A DNA stretch of 20,732 nucleotides from the NCBI GenBank assembly GCA_026387965.1, contig JAPLKR010000069.1, positions 1 to 20,732 on the forward strand, written 5' to 3'. The DNA comes from Fusobacteriota bacterium (GTDB lineage Bacteria; Fusobacteriota; Fusobacteriia; JAPLKR01). Position numbers and translations under genes: made by a program. This document shows, in pieces, positions 7,163 through 14,736 of this stretch; the first letter of the stretch is position 1; each line of letters starts with the position of its first letter. The notes under the pieces are model-generated. The model saw nothing but the letters and a program-made list of their open reading frames with translations, did no database searches and was not told the DNA's origin.

Positions 7163-8015
7163 CGCCTATATCAACACTTTCATACAATTTTTTTATTTTC
7201 TTCTTATCCACGTGCGTATACACTTGAGTTGTTGCAATACTTTTGTGACCTAGCAACTCTTGTACGATACGAATATTCGCACCTGAACTTAGTAGCTCCG
7301 TTGCTACCGTATGCCTAAAAAGATGTGGGTGGATTGCTTTTCCGAGCGCCATCTGTCCATACTTTTGAAGTCTCACCCAAAAATATTTTCGATCAATATT
7401 AAATACCTTATAATGATTTTTTTCTTTCAAATTATGTCTAATTTCCAACAGATAATGCTTTAGTTTATCTGCTAAATAATCTGTTATCGGAAGAATACGT
7501 TGTTGGGATCCTTTCGCCATAAACCGCAGTGTCAGACCCTCAAAATCTAAATCTTCGACAGCAAGATCAATTACTTCAGAAATTCTCGCTCCTGTAAAGA
7601 GCAGTAACTCTATAATCATTTTATCACGTTTTTCAGGCAAACTACTTCCTATAGCCCCCATGATTTTCTCAATCTCAATTGGCGTCAATGCATCGAAAAG
7701 AAGTTTTTCTCTCTTGATGTTTTTTAAATGATCGCCGATATCTACTGTAATAATTTTATTTATATAGAGAAACTGAAAAAGATTTTTGAGTGTCGTAATT
7801 TTTCTTACACAACTTGCTCGTTTATGAGAAGCGCTTAAATGCTCACTATAATCTCCTAGTATATTTACTGTTATCTCATTCCAAGACACAATATTTCTTG
7901 TTGCTAGATATGTTTCAAATTGTATAATATCGCGTCTATAAGAGTCTATCGTATTCTGTGACAGACCTTTTTCAAAGGTAATATAATCTAAATAATCTAG
8001 GCGTTCGTGCTTCAT
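7155..8015 (-). CDS. Tyrosine recombinase, XerC/XerD family
   Basis: A 286-residue site-specific recombinase of the size and layout of XerC/XerD, which resolve chromosome dimers at dif. The N-terminal SAM-like core-binding domain (about 1-95) includes GLSQNTIDSYRRDI. The catalytic domain shows Arg144 (TGARISEV), Lys168 (AKGSQQR), His231 and Arg234 (HPHLFRHT), His257 (LLGHKS) and nucleophile Tyr266 (QVYTH), so all key residues are present. The start is taken as ATG 8015, which overlaps the recN stop as ATGA and has GGAG five bases upstream. The GTG at 8021 has no spacing to that site. Housekeeping context (recN, mnmA) argues for a Xer protein rather than a mobile-element integrase. Which of XerC, XerD or a paralogue it is cannot be decided here. 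Confidence 0.9.
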   Translation of the reverse strand: MKHERLDYLDYITFEKGLSQNTIDSYRRDIIQFETYLATRNIVSWNEITVNILGDYSEHLSASHKRASCVRKITTLKNLFQFLYINKIITVDIGDHLKNIKREKLLFDALTPIEIEKIMGAIGSSLPEKRDKMIIELLLFTGARISEVIDLAVEDLDFEGLTLRFMAKGSQQRILPITDYLADKLKHYLLEIRHNLKEKNHYKVFNIDRKYFWVRLQKYGQMALGKAIHPHLFRHTVATELLSSGANIRIVQELLGHKSIATTQVYTHVDKKKIKKLYESVDIGDE

Positions 8016-9664
8016 TGGCACTCCAATAACATTTTAACATGTTCTAACACCTGCGTGGTCACACTGTTTCCTGCAATCATTCGCCCTATTTCCTGAATTC
8101 GCCGTTCTCCCACTACTTCGTAAATTTCAACTTTCGTTTCACTTTCAAACTCTTTTTTCTCAATATATAGCTGTTGATTTGCAATAGCTGCCACAGGCGC
8201 CGAATGGGTAATACAAAGAACTTGAGTTTGCGGCAATCTTTTTATGACCTGCGCCATTTTTTCAACGGTTTTACCCCCAACACCCATATCAATTTCATCT
8301 AGAATCAATATCTCCGCACCTTTATTCTCACTAAAAAGCGTTTTTAAAGCGAGTATTACGCGCGAGCCTTCTCCTCCTGAGAGCACTTCAGACATCGGCT
8401 TTAGCGATTCACCTTTATTCGGAGAAATTAAAAATATGACACTCTCACCACCATTAGGTAATAATACTTCATGAGGAACAAACTTAACTTTTATCTCTGT
8501 ACTTGGCATTCCCAGATTATTTAGTTCTTTCACTAACCGTTCTTCTAAACGCTTTGCGGAGAGTTTTCTAAGTTGAGTAAGCTCGGAGGCTAACGTTTCA
8601 ACAACACCTTTTTGAGCTTCTAATTTCTTTTCAGACTTTGTAATTTCTGCCGTTGAATTTGAAAAATTTTGAATAAACCTTTCCATTTCTTTCATCTGAA
8701 AAATTATTTCTGGAATTTCTAAACGATACTTTACTTTTACTTTCATTAATTCATCAAGTCTTATAGTTACTCTATCAAGTTCACTTTGATCCATTTCAAT
8801 GCTACTTGCCATACCCTCTAGTTCGTTTAAGATATCCTCAAACTCAAGATTTAGGCTCTCTATCCTAGCTAAAACTTTCCCAAAATCTTTATGTAGATAT
8901 ACTATTTTCGAAAGGCCTCTACTCCCCTTTTTTAAGTTAGCAAATACACCCCCAGTTCCAGCAAACAGATCTACAATAGAGGCAATTTCACCTTTAATCA
9001 CTTCTGCATTGCTTAGTATTTTATAGCTTTCGTTTAATTTTTCCTCTTCAAAATCCTTAATTTTCAACCCTTTTAATTCGCTTAATTGATACTGAAACAG
9101 ATCAAATTTATCTCGTGCTTCTTTTTCTTTTTCCCGTTCGGCTAAAGAGTGTTTTTGAAGGTCACTATACATTTTATACTGTGTTTTATATGCTTGTTTT
9201 ATTTTTTTTTCATCATCTTGGAGCAGTTCGTCTAAAAGGCTTAAATGGTTTTTTTCGGAAAACAAAAGCTGATTACCATGTTGCCCTATCACTTCAACAA
9301 CATCTTCAAAAACTTCTTTTAAAAGAGTTCCCGTTGCTCTTCGTCCATTAATAAAAACCTTGTTTTGCTTCGATGTGAATATCTCTCTTCTAATAATCAA
9401 TTCAGTTTCATTACTATCAAGAATCGTTTGAAATTTTTCTACTAACTTTTGACTTAAATTAAATACCCCTTCTACAACTAAACTCTCTTTCCCTGTTCGA
9501 ATCAAATTTGTTTGGGCACTTTTCCCCATTAAGAGTTCTAAAGCTTCTAAAATAATGGATTTTCCGGCTCCCGTTTCACCCGTGATAGCTGTAACACCCT
9601 TGTGAAACTCAATTGATGCCGATTCAATAATCGCAAGATTACTGATATTGAGCTCTTTTAACAT
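8012..9664 (-). CDS. recN: DNA repair protein RecN
   Basis: RecN is an SMC-like ATPase that binds broken DNA ends and promotes their cohesion in recombinational repair. At 550 residues it has the standard length. Walker A GETGAGKS is at 29-36; a long central coiled coil of Lys/Glu-rich helices spans roughly 150-380; the ABC-type signature VLSGGEGSRV and Walker B LILDEIDMGVGG (Asp456/Glu457) lie near the C-terminus, followed by CITHSAPVA. ATG 9664 has GGGGAG seven bases upstream and lies inside the end of nadK, with a 26-base overlap. In many Firmicutes argR separates nadK and recN; it is missing between them here. The stop codon overlaps the recombinase start. Confidence 0.97.
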   Translation of the reverse strand: MLKELNISNLAIIESASIEFHKGVTAITGETGAGKSIILEALELLMGKSAQTNLIRTGKESLVVEGVFNLSQKLVEKFQTILDSNETELIIRREIFTSKQNKVFINGRRATGTLLKEVFEDVVEVIGQHGNQLLFSEKNHLSLLDELLQDDEKKIKQAYKTQYKMYSDLQKHSLAEREKEKEARDKFDLFQYQLSELKGLKIKDFEEEKLNESYKILSNAEVIKGEIASIVDLFAGTGGVFANLKKGSRGLSKIVYLHKDFGKVLARIESLNLEFEDILNELEGMASSIEMDQSELDRVTIRLDELMKVKVKYRLEIPEIIFQMKEMERFIQNFSNSTAEITKSEKKLEAQKGVVETLASELTQLRKLSAKRLEERLVKELNNLGMPSTEIKVKFVPHEVLLPNGGESVIFLISPNKGESLKPMSEVLSGGEGSRVILALKTLFSENKGAEILILDEIDMGVGGKTVEKMAQVIKRLPQTQVLCITHSAPVAAIANQQLYIEKKEFESETKVEIYEVVGERRIQEIGRMIAGNSVTTQVLEHVKMLLECQ

Positions 9665-10445
9665 AACTATCTCCCCATCCTAATTTCTCTCTAAGCACTG
9701 AAAAATAATCAGCATTTTTTGGAAGAATCATTTGAATTTTTTTTTCACTTAAAGCTACCATTAAACACTCTTCTTCTTGCAATACACCAATATGAACGCC
9801 ATCACACACTACTTTAAGGGCACTACTCTTGAGATTCTTTATAGTAATTAGTGACTTTTCACCAACTATAATGGGTCTCGCACTTAACGTATGTGGCGCA
9901 AGAGGGTTAATAATAAGAGCTTCAACATCTAGATTCATAATGGGACCACCCGCAGAAAGAGAATATCCTGTAGACCCCGTAGGAGTCGCTACAATAACGC
10001 CATCCGCTAAGTAGGTGTTCAAATACACGTCATTGACCTTAATTTCTTGCGCCGTTAAGTTTTCCGCTTCACATTTCGTTGTGGCTACTTCATTAAGCGC
10101 ATAATATTTCACACCTTTGAAGATGACTTCAATAAATTTTCTCTCGACAATATTAACCTTTCCATCCAAAAATTCTTCTAAAACCAAATAGATATCTTGC
10201 GAACGAATTTCTGTTAAAAAACCTAAACTCCCCATATTTACCGCTAAAATGGGTATGGAGTTTTCCAAAATATTTTGACTAAATCGAAGAAGTGTCCCAT
10301 CACCGCCAATTACAATAGCAAACTCAGCATCACATATATTTTTAACGCGTTGGATTTTTGATGTCTTTGAAATATACACATCTAGCTCATTACCTAATTG
10401 AAGTGCACTCTCTTTTCCTTCATTTATACAAATATAGCATTTCAT
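9639..10445 (-). CDS. nadK: NAD kinase
   Basis: NadK phosphorylates NAD to NADP in the cytoplasm. The 268-residue protein shows the family's GGDG motif (47-50) with TLLRFSQ after it, VNMGSLGFLTEI (69-80), the NAD-binding Asn-Glu pair at 118-119, and the glycine-rich TPTGSTGYSLSAGGP (155-169) preceded by the DGVIVA strand. ATG 10445 has AAGGAGGT four bases before it. The gene follows the EnvC-like gene by ten bases and overlaps recN by 26 bases, consistent with one co-transcribed unit. Nothing is missing from the catalytic core. Confidence 0.96.
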   Translation of the reverse strand: MKCYICINEGKESALQLGNELDVYISKTSKIQRVKNICDAEFAIVIGGDGTLLRFSQNILENSIPILAVNMGSLGFLTEIRSQDIYLVLEEFLDGKVNIVERKFIEVIFKGVKYYALNEVATTKCEAENLTAQEIKVNDVYLNTYLADGVIVATPTGSTGYSLSAGGPIMNLDVEALIINPLAPHTLSARPIIVGEKSLITIKNLKSSALKVVCDGVHIGVLQEEECLMVALSEKKIQMILPKNADYFSVLREKLGWGDSYVKRAQYQ

Positions 10446-10455
10446 TCATACCTCC

Positions 10456-11634
10456 TTAAAAGAACTCTTTTGGATTTACGGGCACTCCCTTAAATCTTAC
10501 TTCAAAATATAAATTATTTCCACTACTAACAGACCCAACTACTGCACCTTTATTTATGACCTCTCCAACGCTTACACTGCAACTCGTCAAATTTCCATAA
10601 ACGGTTGCAACCGAACTACCATTATCTAAAATAACGACATTTTCCAAACTACCTAGAGGAGCCGCATATATGACTTTTCCAGCCCAAACAGCTTGTACCT
10701 TTGCCGCAACATTTGTCGATATTTCCAGCCCACGACTTAGAGACTTAACTCCATAATTTAAAGACTTTTGCTCCCCGAAAGATATTATGATTCTCCCCTT
10801 CAACGGAAGAAGCATCTTACCAAGTAGAGAACTTACTTGGTTTGTACTCATAGCAGGTACTATCAATCCATTTTTTACTGTGGTGACTTTTGAAGTATTC
10901 GATGTCGATTGTTTACTCGACAGTTGATAGGTGCCACCACTTTGTTGAATTATACTGGCAATTTGATTTTCTAAATTTGATTCTTGTTTTTGCAATCCAT
11001 TTACTCTAACAGTTAACGCAGTTTTCTCTTTTTGAAGAGAGACAATTTCCTTTATTTTGCTGGTTATTTGATTTTGATATCCAGATTGTTTACTACTGAG
11101 TTCACTTATAAGTTGTAACTGTTCTTGTTCTAAAGTTTGATTTTTATCCTCAACATTTTGCCACTTTGACTGTGTCTCGCCTAAAGAATTTAGTAAGTTT
11201 TGCTCTTTTATAATGATGTTTTTCAGTAGCGTCACTTCTTGATACCGACGATACTCTTTTAAATTGGTTGATGAAAGAGTTGTCAATTGATAATATTTTA
11301 TAAGATTGTACGTGATATCAATCTTCAAATTATCTACTAATGGCTGATTTTCGGATAACTTCTCTTGACTTGCCTCAACATAAGCCGAAGCACGCTGAGC
11401 TTGAAATGTGGCTGTATTTTGCTCTTGCTTTCCATTTGTGGCACTCTGCTTAAGTTGACTAAGAAGAACATTGTTTTGTTGTTCATTTACTTTTAAAGTA
11501 TTTAACTTTAATTCTGCATGATCAAGTGAATTTTGAACACTCTGCAACTCTAGCTTTAAACTTTGCAAAGATTGTGCAAAACACAGTGCGCTTAACACAC
11601 ATAAAAACCCAAAAACAATTAAGGCTCTTCTCAT
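10456..11634 (-). CDS. EnvC-like murein hydrolase activator with degenerate LytM (M23) domain
   Basis: An exported 392-residue protein with an N-terminal signal peptide (RRALIVFGFLCVLSALCFA, about 2-20), a long coiled coil rich in Gln, Leu, Lys and Glu (about 21-235), a Ser/Thr linker, and a LytM/M23 domain (about 280-392). The metal-binding residues of active M23 endopeptidases are absent: the HxxxD position reads SRGLEIS (300-306) and the LHFE motif reads LYFEVR (375-380). E. coli EnvC is altered at the same places and activates amidases instead of cutting peptidoglycan itself. The start overlaps the end of ftsX by four bases (ATGA), so the two are surely co-expressed, as expected for a coiled-coil partner docking on the FtsX periplasmic loop. 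The likely job is activating a wall amidase at division or elongation sites (inference). Confidence 0.85.
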   Translation of the reverse strand: MRRALIVFGFLCVLSALCFAQSLQSLKLELQSVQNSLDHAELKLNTLKVNEQQNNVLLSQLKQSATNGKQEQNTATFQAQRASAYVEASQEKLSENQPLVDNLKIDITYNLIKYYQLTTLSSTNLKEYRRYQEVTLLKNIIIKEQNLLNSLGETQSKWQNVEDKNQTLEQEQLQLISELSSKQSGYQNQITSKIKEIVSLQKEKTALTVRVNGLQKQESNLENQIASIIQQSGGTYQLSSKQSTSNTSKVTTVKNGLIVPAMSTNQVSSLLGKMLLPLKGRIIISFGEQKSLNYGVKSLSRGLEISTNVAAKVQAVWAGKVIYAAPLGSLENVVILDNGSSVATVYGNLTSCSVSVGEVINKGAVVGSVSSGNNLYFEVRFKGVPVNPKEFF

Positions 11635-12392
11635 TTTTCACTCCTGGAAAGTGAGAGTATGATAGCAGATATAATCATAAATACTATTGGGAACATTGAA
11701 GTGGATTGTAGTAGCGCTTTAAAAGAAATAGTGTCTCCCCTTGACCCTATATTAAAATTATGCGTTATCACACTGTACAAAATCATTGCAATAATATACC
11801 CCATTATGATATTCAAAATCCAAATCCCTACTACTCTTAGCATCACTTCTCTACGACTTCTTGCGCTATCTGAAAACAAATCATATAAGGAAAATGTACA
11901 CATCACCGACAACATCAAAAGAAGAAAATTTCCTCCATATGCCGAAATTTTCCATATTTTTTTTTCAATAGAAATAACATTAGAAACTTCCGATAAATAA
12001 TTTTGATCAAAATCGCACTCTCGAACGTAATCGCTACTTTCTATTGTAGCGGCTAACTCACTCACTGATATCCCCGGTTTGATAACAACAATAATTTGAT
12101 CCGAAAAGGGATTTTCTAAAAAATTAAATTTTGTTCCTAGCTTTTTTGATAGCTCCGCTATCGTATCTTCTTTAGAAATAAAACGGCTACTTGTAACTCC
12201 GTACATCTCAGTAATTTGATTTTCTAATTCTTGCTCTGCACCTTGGGGTACTTCTGGTTTTAACTGAACCACTACTATTAAATTTTTCGAATATGTATTT
12301 ATACTTTGACTCAAATAATAAGCAAAACTATTTAAGGCAACACTAAATATTATTACGCTAAAAAGCGCCACTACTGAAATACTTTTTCTCAT
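11631..12392 (-). CDS. ftsX: Cell division ABC-transporter-like protein FtsX
   Basis: FtsX is the membrane half of the FtsEX complex, which uses ATP hydrolysis by FtsE to switch on wall hydrolases through a coiled-coil partner. The 253 residues show the FtsX layout: transmembrane helix 1 (about 5-27), an extracytoplasmic domain (28-150) beginning with the SKNLIVVVQLKPEV strand, and three further helices (about 153-172, 188-210, 230-248). It is shorter than the usual 290-300 residues, mostly at the N-terminus, which normally has a longer cytoplasmic segment. AGGAG precedes ATG 12392. No ftsE is adjacent: the upstream neighbour is a divergent operon. FtsE must be encoded elsewhere, or this is a specialised paralogue. 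Overlap with the EnvC-like gene supports the assignment. Confidence 0.85.
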   Translation of the reverse strand: MRKSISVVALFSVIIFSVALNSFAYYLSQSINTYSKNLIVVVQLKPEVPQGAEQELENQITEMYGVTSSRFISKEDTIAELSKKLGTKFNFLENPFSDQIIVVIKPGISVSELAATIESSDYVRECDFDQNYLSEVSNVISIEKKIWKISAYGGNFLLLMLSVMCTFSLYDLFSDSARSRREVMLRVVGIWILNIIMGYIIAMILYSVITHNFNIGSRGDTISFKALLQSTSMFPIVFMIISAIILSLSRSEK

Positions 12393-12429
12393 AAAAATCA
12401 GCTCCTAAAATATTCATATATATATTTAT

Positions 12430-12438
12430 ATTATACCA
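12430..12438 (-). promoter_or_regulatory. Extended -10 promoter of the ftsX operon
   Basis: On the - strand TGG-TATAAT (TGn extended -10) lies about 38 bases before ATG 12392. No good -35 is visible at 17 bases, which is common with extended -10 promoters. It would drive ftsX, the envC-like gene and probably the long operon to glmS. Confidence 0.65.
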
Positions 12439-12558
12439 TATTTTCTATATTTTAAGCGTAGCGCGTAGATGGAATTCTAATATTTAGCTAATTTTATTAT
12501 TTTATTTTTTAAGAGTCATATGAATTTTCTTATTTTTCTTTATTTCGTTCGCTTTATA

Positions 12559-12567
12559 TGATATAAT
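12559..12567 (+). promoter_or_regulatory. Extended -10 promoter of the crcB-udk operon
   Basis: TGA-TATAAT (TGn extended -10; hexamer 12562-12567) lies 32 bases before the crcB start, with only a weak TTTATT at -35. The leader would be about 26 bases, so a fluoride riboswitch cannot fit downstream of it. A GGAGGTG ribosome site is at 12591-12597. Confidence 0.7.
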
Positions 12568-12599
12568 CAAGTAAAAATATTATTGAAGATGGAGGTGCC

Positions 12600-12983
12600 A
12601 TGTCGCTTATTTTATTAATTCTCGGCGTTGCTACCGGTGGCGCTATTGGCACTTTTATTAGATTTTTCATATCCTCTATTGTAAAAAAAGTTCATTTCAA
12701 ATACGCTCATATTGGTACGCTGATCGTCAATATTTCTGGATGTTATTTCATTGGGTTTTTCGCTATTTTTTTTACGTTCTATTTAAATACGTTTTGGAAA
12801 GATTTGGTTATTACTGGAATTTTGGGCGGCCTTACTACTTTTTCTTCATTTACTTTAGATTTTTACAAACTCCACTCTGAAAATAGATATCTCCATATTT
12901 TACAATACTTTATCATTACACTCATTGGAGGTGCTGCTGCTCTTCTTTTAGGTATTGCAACAGCACATGTTTTTCATTTATAA
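12600..12983 (+). CDS. crcB: Fluoride channel CrcB/Fluc, first subunit
   Basis: Fluc proteins are small four-helix membrane channels that assemble as antiparallel dimers and let toxic fluoride out. The 127-residue chain has all family signatures: GGAIGTFIRF (13-22) in helix 1, GTLIVNISGCYFIG (39-52) in helix 2, and GGLTTFSSF in helix 3 with the pore phenylalanines, then a fourth helix to the end. Positive charges cluster in the loop after helix 1 (Arg, three Lys), with more after helix 3. By the positive-inside rule these loops are cytoplasmic and both termini outside. It starts 16 bases before its paralogue and heads the crcB-crcB-udk-udk operon. Confidence 0.95.
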   Translation: MSLILLILGVATGGAIGTFIRFFISSIVKKVHFKYAHIGTLIVNISGCYFIGFFAIFFTFYLNTFWKDLVITGILGGLTTFSSFTLDFYKLHSENRYLHILQYFIITLIGGAAALLLGIATAHVFHL

Positions 12984-12998
12984 TTATAAGGAGGAGCC

Positions 12999-13394
12999 AT
13001 GCCTAAACTCTATTTTTTTATACTCGCTGTGTTAGGGGGCGCACTTGGAAGTGTATGTCGATTCCTTTTTGCTTACGCCAATACGCTTATTCTTCCACAC
13101 GACACCTTTATTGCAACACTACTTGTCAACATCTTAGGATGTTTAGTCATTGGTTATCTCTTTGTTTTTGTTAATTTAAAAAAACATCCTTATTTAGAGG
13201 TCTTTAGTGTGGTCGGGTTTTGTGGAGGTTTTACAACTTACTCTTCTTTTATGCTCGACAATTACCAACTGATTACTGCTGGACGAATTGAAATGTTTTT
13301 GCTATATTTTTTTATTTCTATCATTATCTGTTTTGTTTTTGTATATATCGGAGCTTTCGCAGGTCACATCATTCATAGAGAATATAAAGAATAG
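12999..13394 (+). CDS. crcB: Fluoride channel CrcB/Fluc, second subunit
   Basis: A 131-residue paralogue of the preceding gene with the same four-helix pattern: GGALGSVCRF (14-23), ATLLVNILGCLVIG and GGFTTYSSF. One pore-lining phenylalanine of the TTFSSF box is tyrosine here. Charges are distributed in the opposite way to the first subunit: Lys near the N-terminus, two Lys in the short loop between helices 2 and 3, and Arg/Lys at the C-terminus. This predicts both termini inside. The pair should therefore form an obligate antiparallel heterodimer, as for other adjacent crcB pairs in Firmicutes. The start has AAGGAGGA upstream; the stop TAG is part of the ribosome site of the first udk. Confidence 0.95.
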   Translation: MPKLYFFILAVLGGALGSVCRFLFAYANTLILPHDTFIATLLVNILGCLVIGYLFVFVNLKKHPYLEVFSVVGFCGGFTTYSSFMLDNYQLITAGRIEMFLLYFFISIIICFVFVYIGAFAGHIIHREYKE

Positions 13395-13404
13395 GAGAAA
13401 ACAT

Positions 13405-14049
13405 ATGTCTACATCTCATTTAAACACCTTATTTATTGGAATTGCAGGAGGATCTGCAAGTGGCAAGACTACTGTTGTTAAAAAGGTAATGGCCTCACTT
13501 AAAACGTCTGAAGTGGCTCTTCTTGACCTTGATTCTTACTATAAATCTTTTTCAGAACTTTCTGACTTGGAGCGTACAAAAATTAATTTTGACCACCCAG
13601 ATTCATTTGATGTTGATCTCCTTCTCTCACATATCGCCGAGCTCAGAACTGGGAATTCTATTAAGAAGCCGACATATGATTTTTCAAGAAATACCCGCGG
13701 AGATAATACAACAACCATTCTTCCTAGCCCTATTATTATCATAGAGGGAATTTTAATTTTTGCAATCCCAAAACTTCGAGAAATTTTTGATATGAAAATA
13801 TTTGTAGATGCACCTAAAGATGTCTGCTTAATGAGAAGAATTAAACGCGATATTTTAGAACGAGGAAGAACTCTAGAAAGTGTTGAAAAACAATATTTCA
13901 ATGTTGTAAGACCTATGTATCTACAATTTATCGAACCAACAATCTATTATGCTGATATCATTATTCCAAGAGGTGGCAAAAATACGGTGGCAATTAATAT
14001 GTTGGTATCTCGTATCAAAGCTCTAATTCAAGAAAAAAAAGCACTTTAA
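13405..14049 (+). CDS. udk: Uridine kinase, first copy
   Basis: Uridine kinase phosphorylates uridine and cytidine to UMP and CMP in pyrimidine salvage. The 214-residue protein has the P-loop GGSASGKTT, the nucleoside-binding DLDSYYK and NFDHPDSFD segments, YDFSRNTR, IIIEGIL (Walker B strand), the LMRRIKRDILERGR lid and the C-terminal RPMYLQFIEPT..YADIIIPRGG. A longer reading frame runs upstream, but ATG 13405 is chosen because AGGAG lies just before it and the upstream extension overlaps crcB and matches nothing. It departs from the usual YYKD by having Ser in place of Asp. By eye it is about 60% identical to the next gene, so the pair arose by an old tandem duplication. Confidence 0.93.
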   Translation: MSTSHLNTLFIGIAGGSASGKTTVVKKVMASLKTSEVALLDLDSYYKSFSELSDLERTKINFDHPDSFDVDLLLSHIAELRTGNSIKKPTYDFSRNTRGDNTTTILPSPIIIIEGILIFAIPKLREIFDMKIFVDAPKDVCLMRRIKRDILERGRTLESVEKQYFNVVRPMYLQFIEPTIYYADIIIPRGGKNTVAINMLVSRIKALIQEKKAL

Positions 14050-14060
14050 CTGGAGGCATT

Positions 14061-14684
14061 ATGGAAAATCGAACTATTTTTATTGGAATTGCTGGTGGTA
14101 CCGCTAGTGGGAAAACCACTGTTGTCGAAAAAATTATGGATCGATTTAAAAACGAATCTGTCGAATGTCTTGAATTGGATGCCTATTATAAAGATTTTAG
14201 CCACCTCTCTCCTTCAGAACGTGACCATTTAAATTTTGATCATCCTCAATCTATAGATTTTGATCTTCTGATTAGCCATATTCAGCTTTTAAAAGAAGGA
14301 AATAAAATCGAAAAACCTATATATGATTTTGGTACGCATCTTAGAACCTCTCAAACAGTCACTATTACACCTAGAAAAATAGTCATAGTAGAGGGCATTC
14401 TTATATTTTCTAACTCTAAAATTAGAGAGCTTCTAGATATGAAAATATTTGTTGATGCAGCACCAGATATTCGATTGATGCGGCGAATTGAGCGTGATAT
14501 GACCGAACGAGGAAGAAGCCTAGAAAGTGTCAAAGCGCAATATTTTAAAACTGTTCGACCGATGCATCTTGAATTTATCGAACCAACCAAGCAGTACGCA
14601 GATATTATTGTTCCACGTGGGGGTGATAACCACGTCGCTATCAGTATGATTCGAAGTCGAATTCGATATCTTTTAGAAAAATAA
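14061..14684 (+). CDS. udk: Uridine kinase, second copy
   Basis: A 207-residue paralogue of the preceding gene, starting 12 bases after it with GGAGG upstream of ATG 14061. Motifs are the P-loop GGTASGKTT, LDAYYKDF with the standard YYKD, LNFDHPQSIDFD, YDFGTHLR, IVEGILIF, LMRRIERDMTERGRSLESV and RPMHLEFIEPTKQYADIIVPRGG. It is closer to textbook uridine kinases than copy 1 at the YYKD and EPTKQYAD positions. Both copies keep every P-loop and lid residue I can check, so both are probably active. They may differ in preference or regulation, but that cannot be read here. It ends the operon at a bidirectional terminator. Confidence 0.94.
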   Translation: MENRTIFIGIAGGTASGKTTVVEKIMDRFKNESVECLELDAYYKDFSHLSPSERDHLNFDHPQSIDFDLLISHIQLLKEGNKIEKPIYDFGTHLRTSQTVTITPRKIVIVEGILIFSNSKIRELLDMKIFVDAAPDIRLMRRIERDMTERGRSLESVKAQYFKTVRPMHLEFIEPTKQYADIIVPRGGDNHVAISMIRSRIRYLLEK

Positions 14685-14736
14685 AAAAGTCCGCCGAACT
14701 TGATGTAAACATCAGATTCTACGGACTTTTCTTTTA
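14685..14736. terminator. Bidirectional terminator between udk and adhE
   Basis: AAAAGTCCG (14685-14693) pairs with CGGACTTTT (14722-14730). An inner stem TGATGT with ACATCA sits on top of it. The T run on one side and the A run on the other let it serve the converging udk (+) and adhE (-) transcripts. Confidence 0.88.

Noticed and set aside
7155-8015. Mobile-element integrase with an attachment site
   Set aside because: No tRNA gene, direct repeats or cargo lie nearby. The overlaps with recN and mnmA indicate a resident housekeeping Xer-type gene.
12439-12599. Fluoride riboswitch ahead of crcB
   Set aside because: The promoter at 12559-12567 leaves a leader of only about 26 bases, and the conserved pseudoknot pattern is not visible upstream.
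13288-13404. N-terminal extension of the first uridine kinase
   Set aside because: The open frame continues upstream through the end of crcB, but the extra residues match nothing and ATG 13405 has a good ribosome site.
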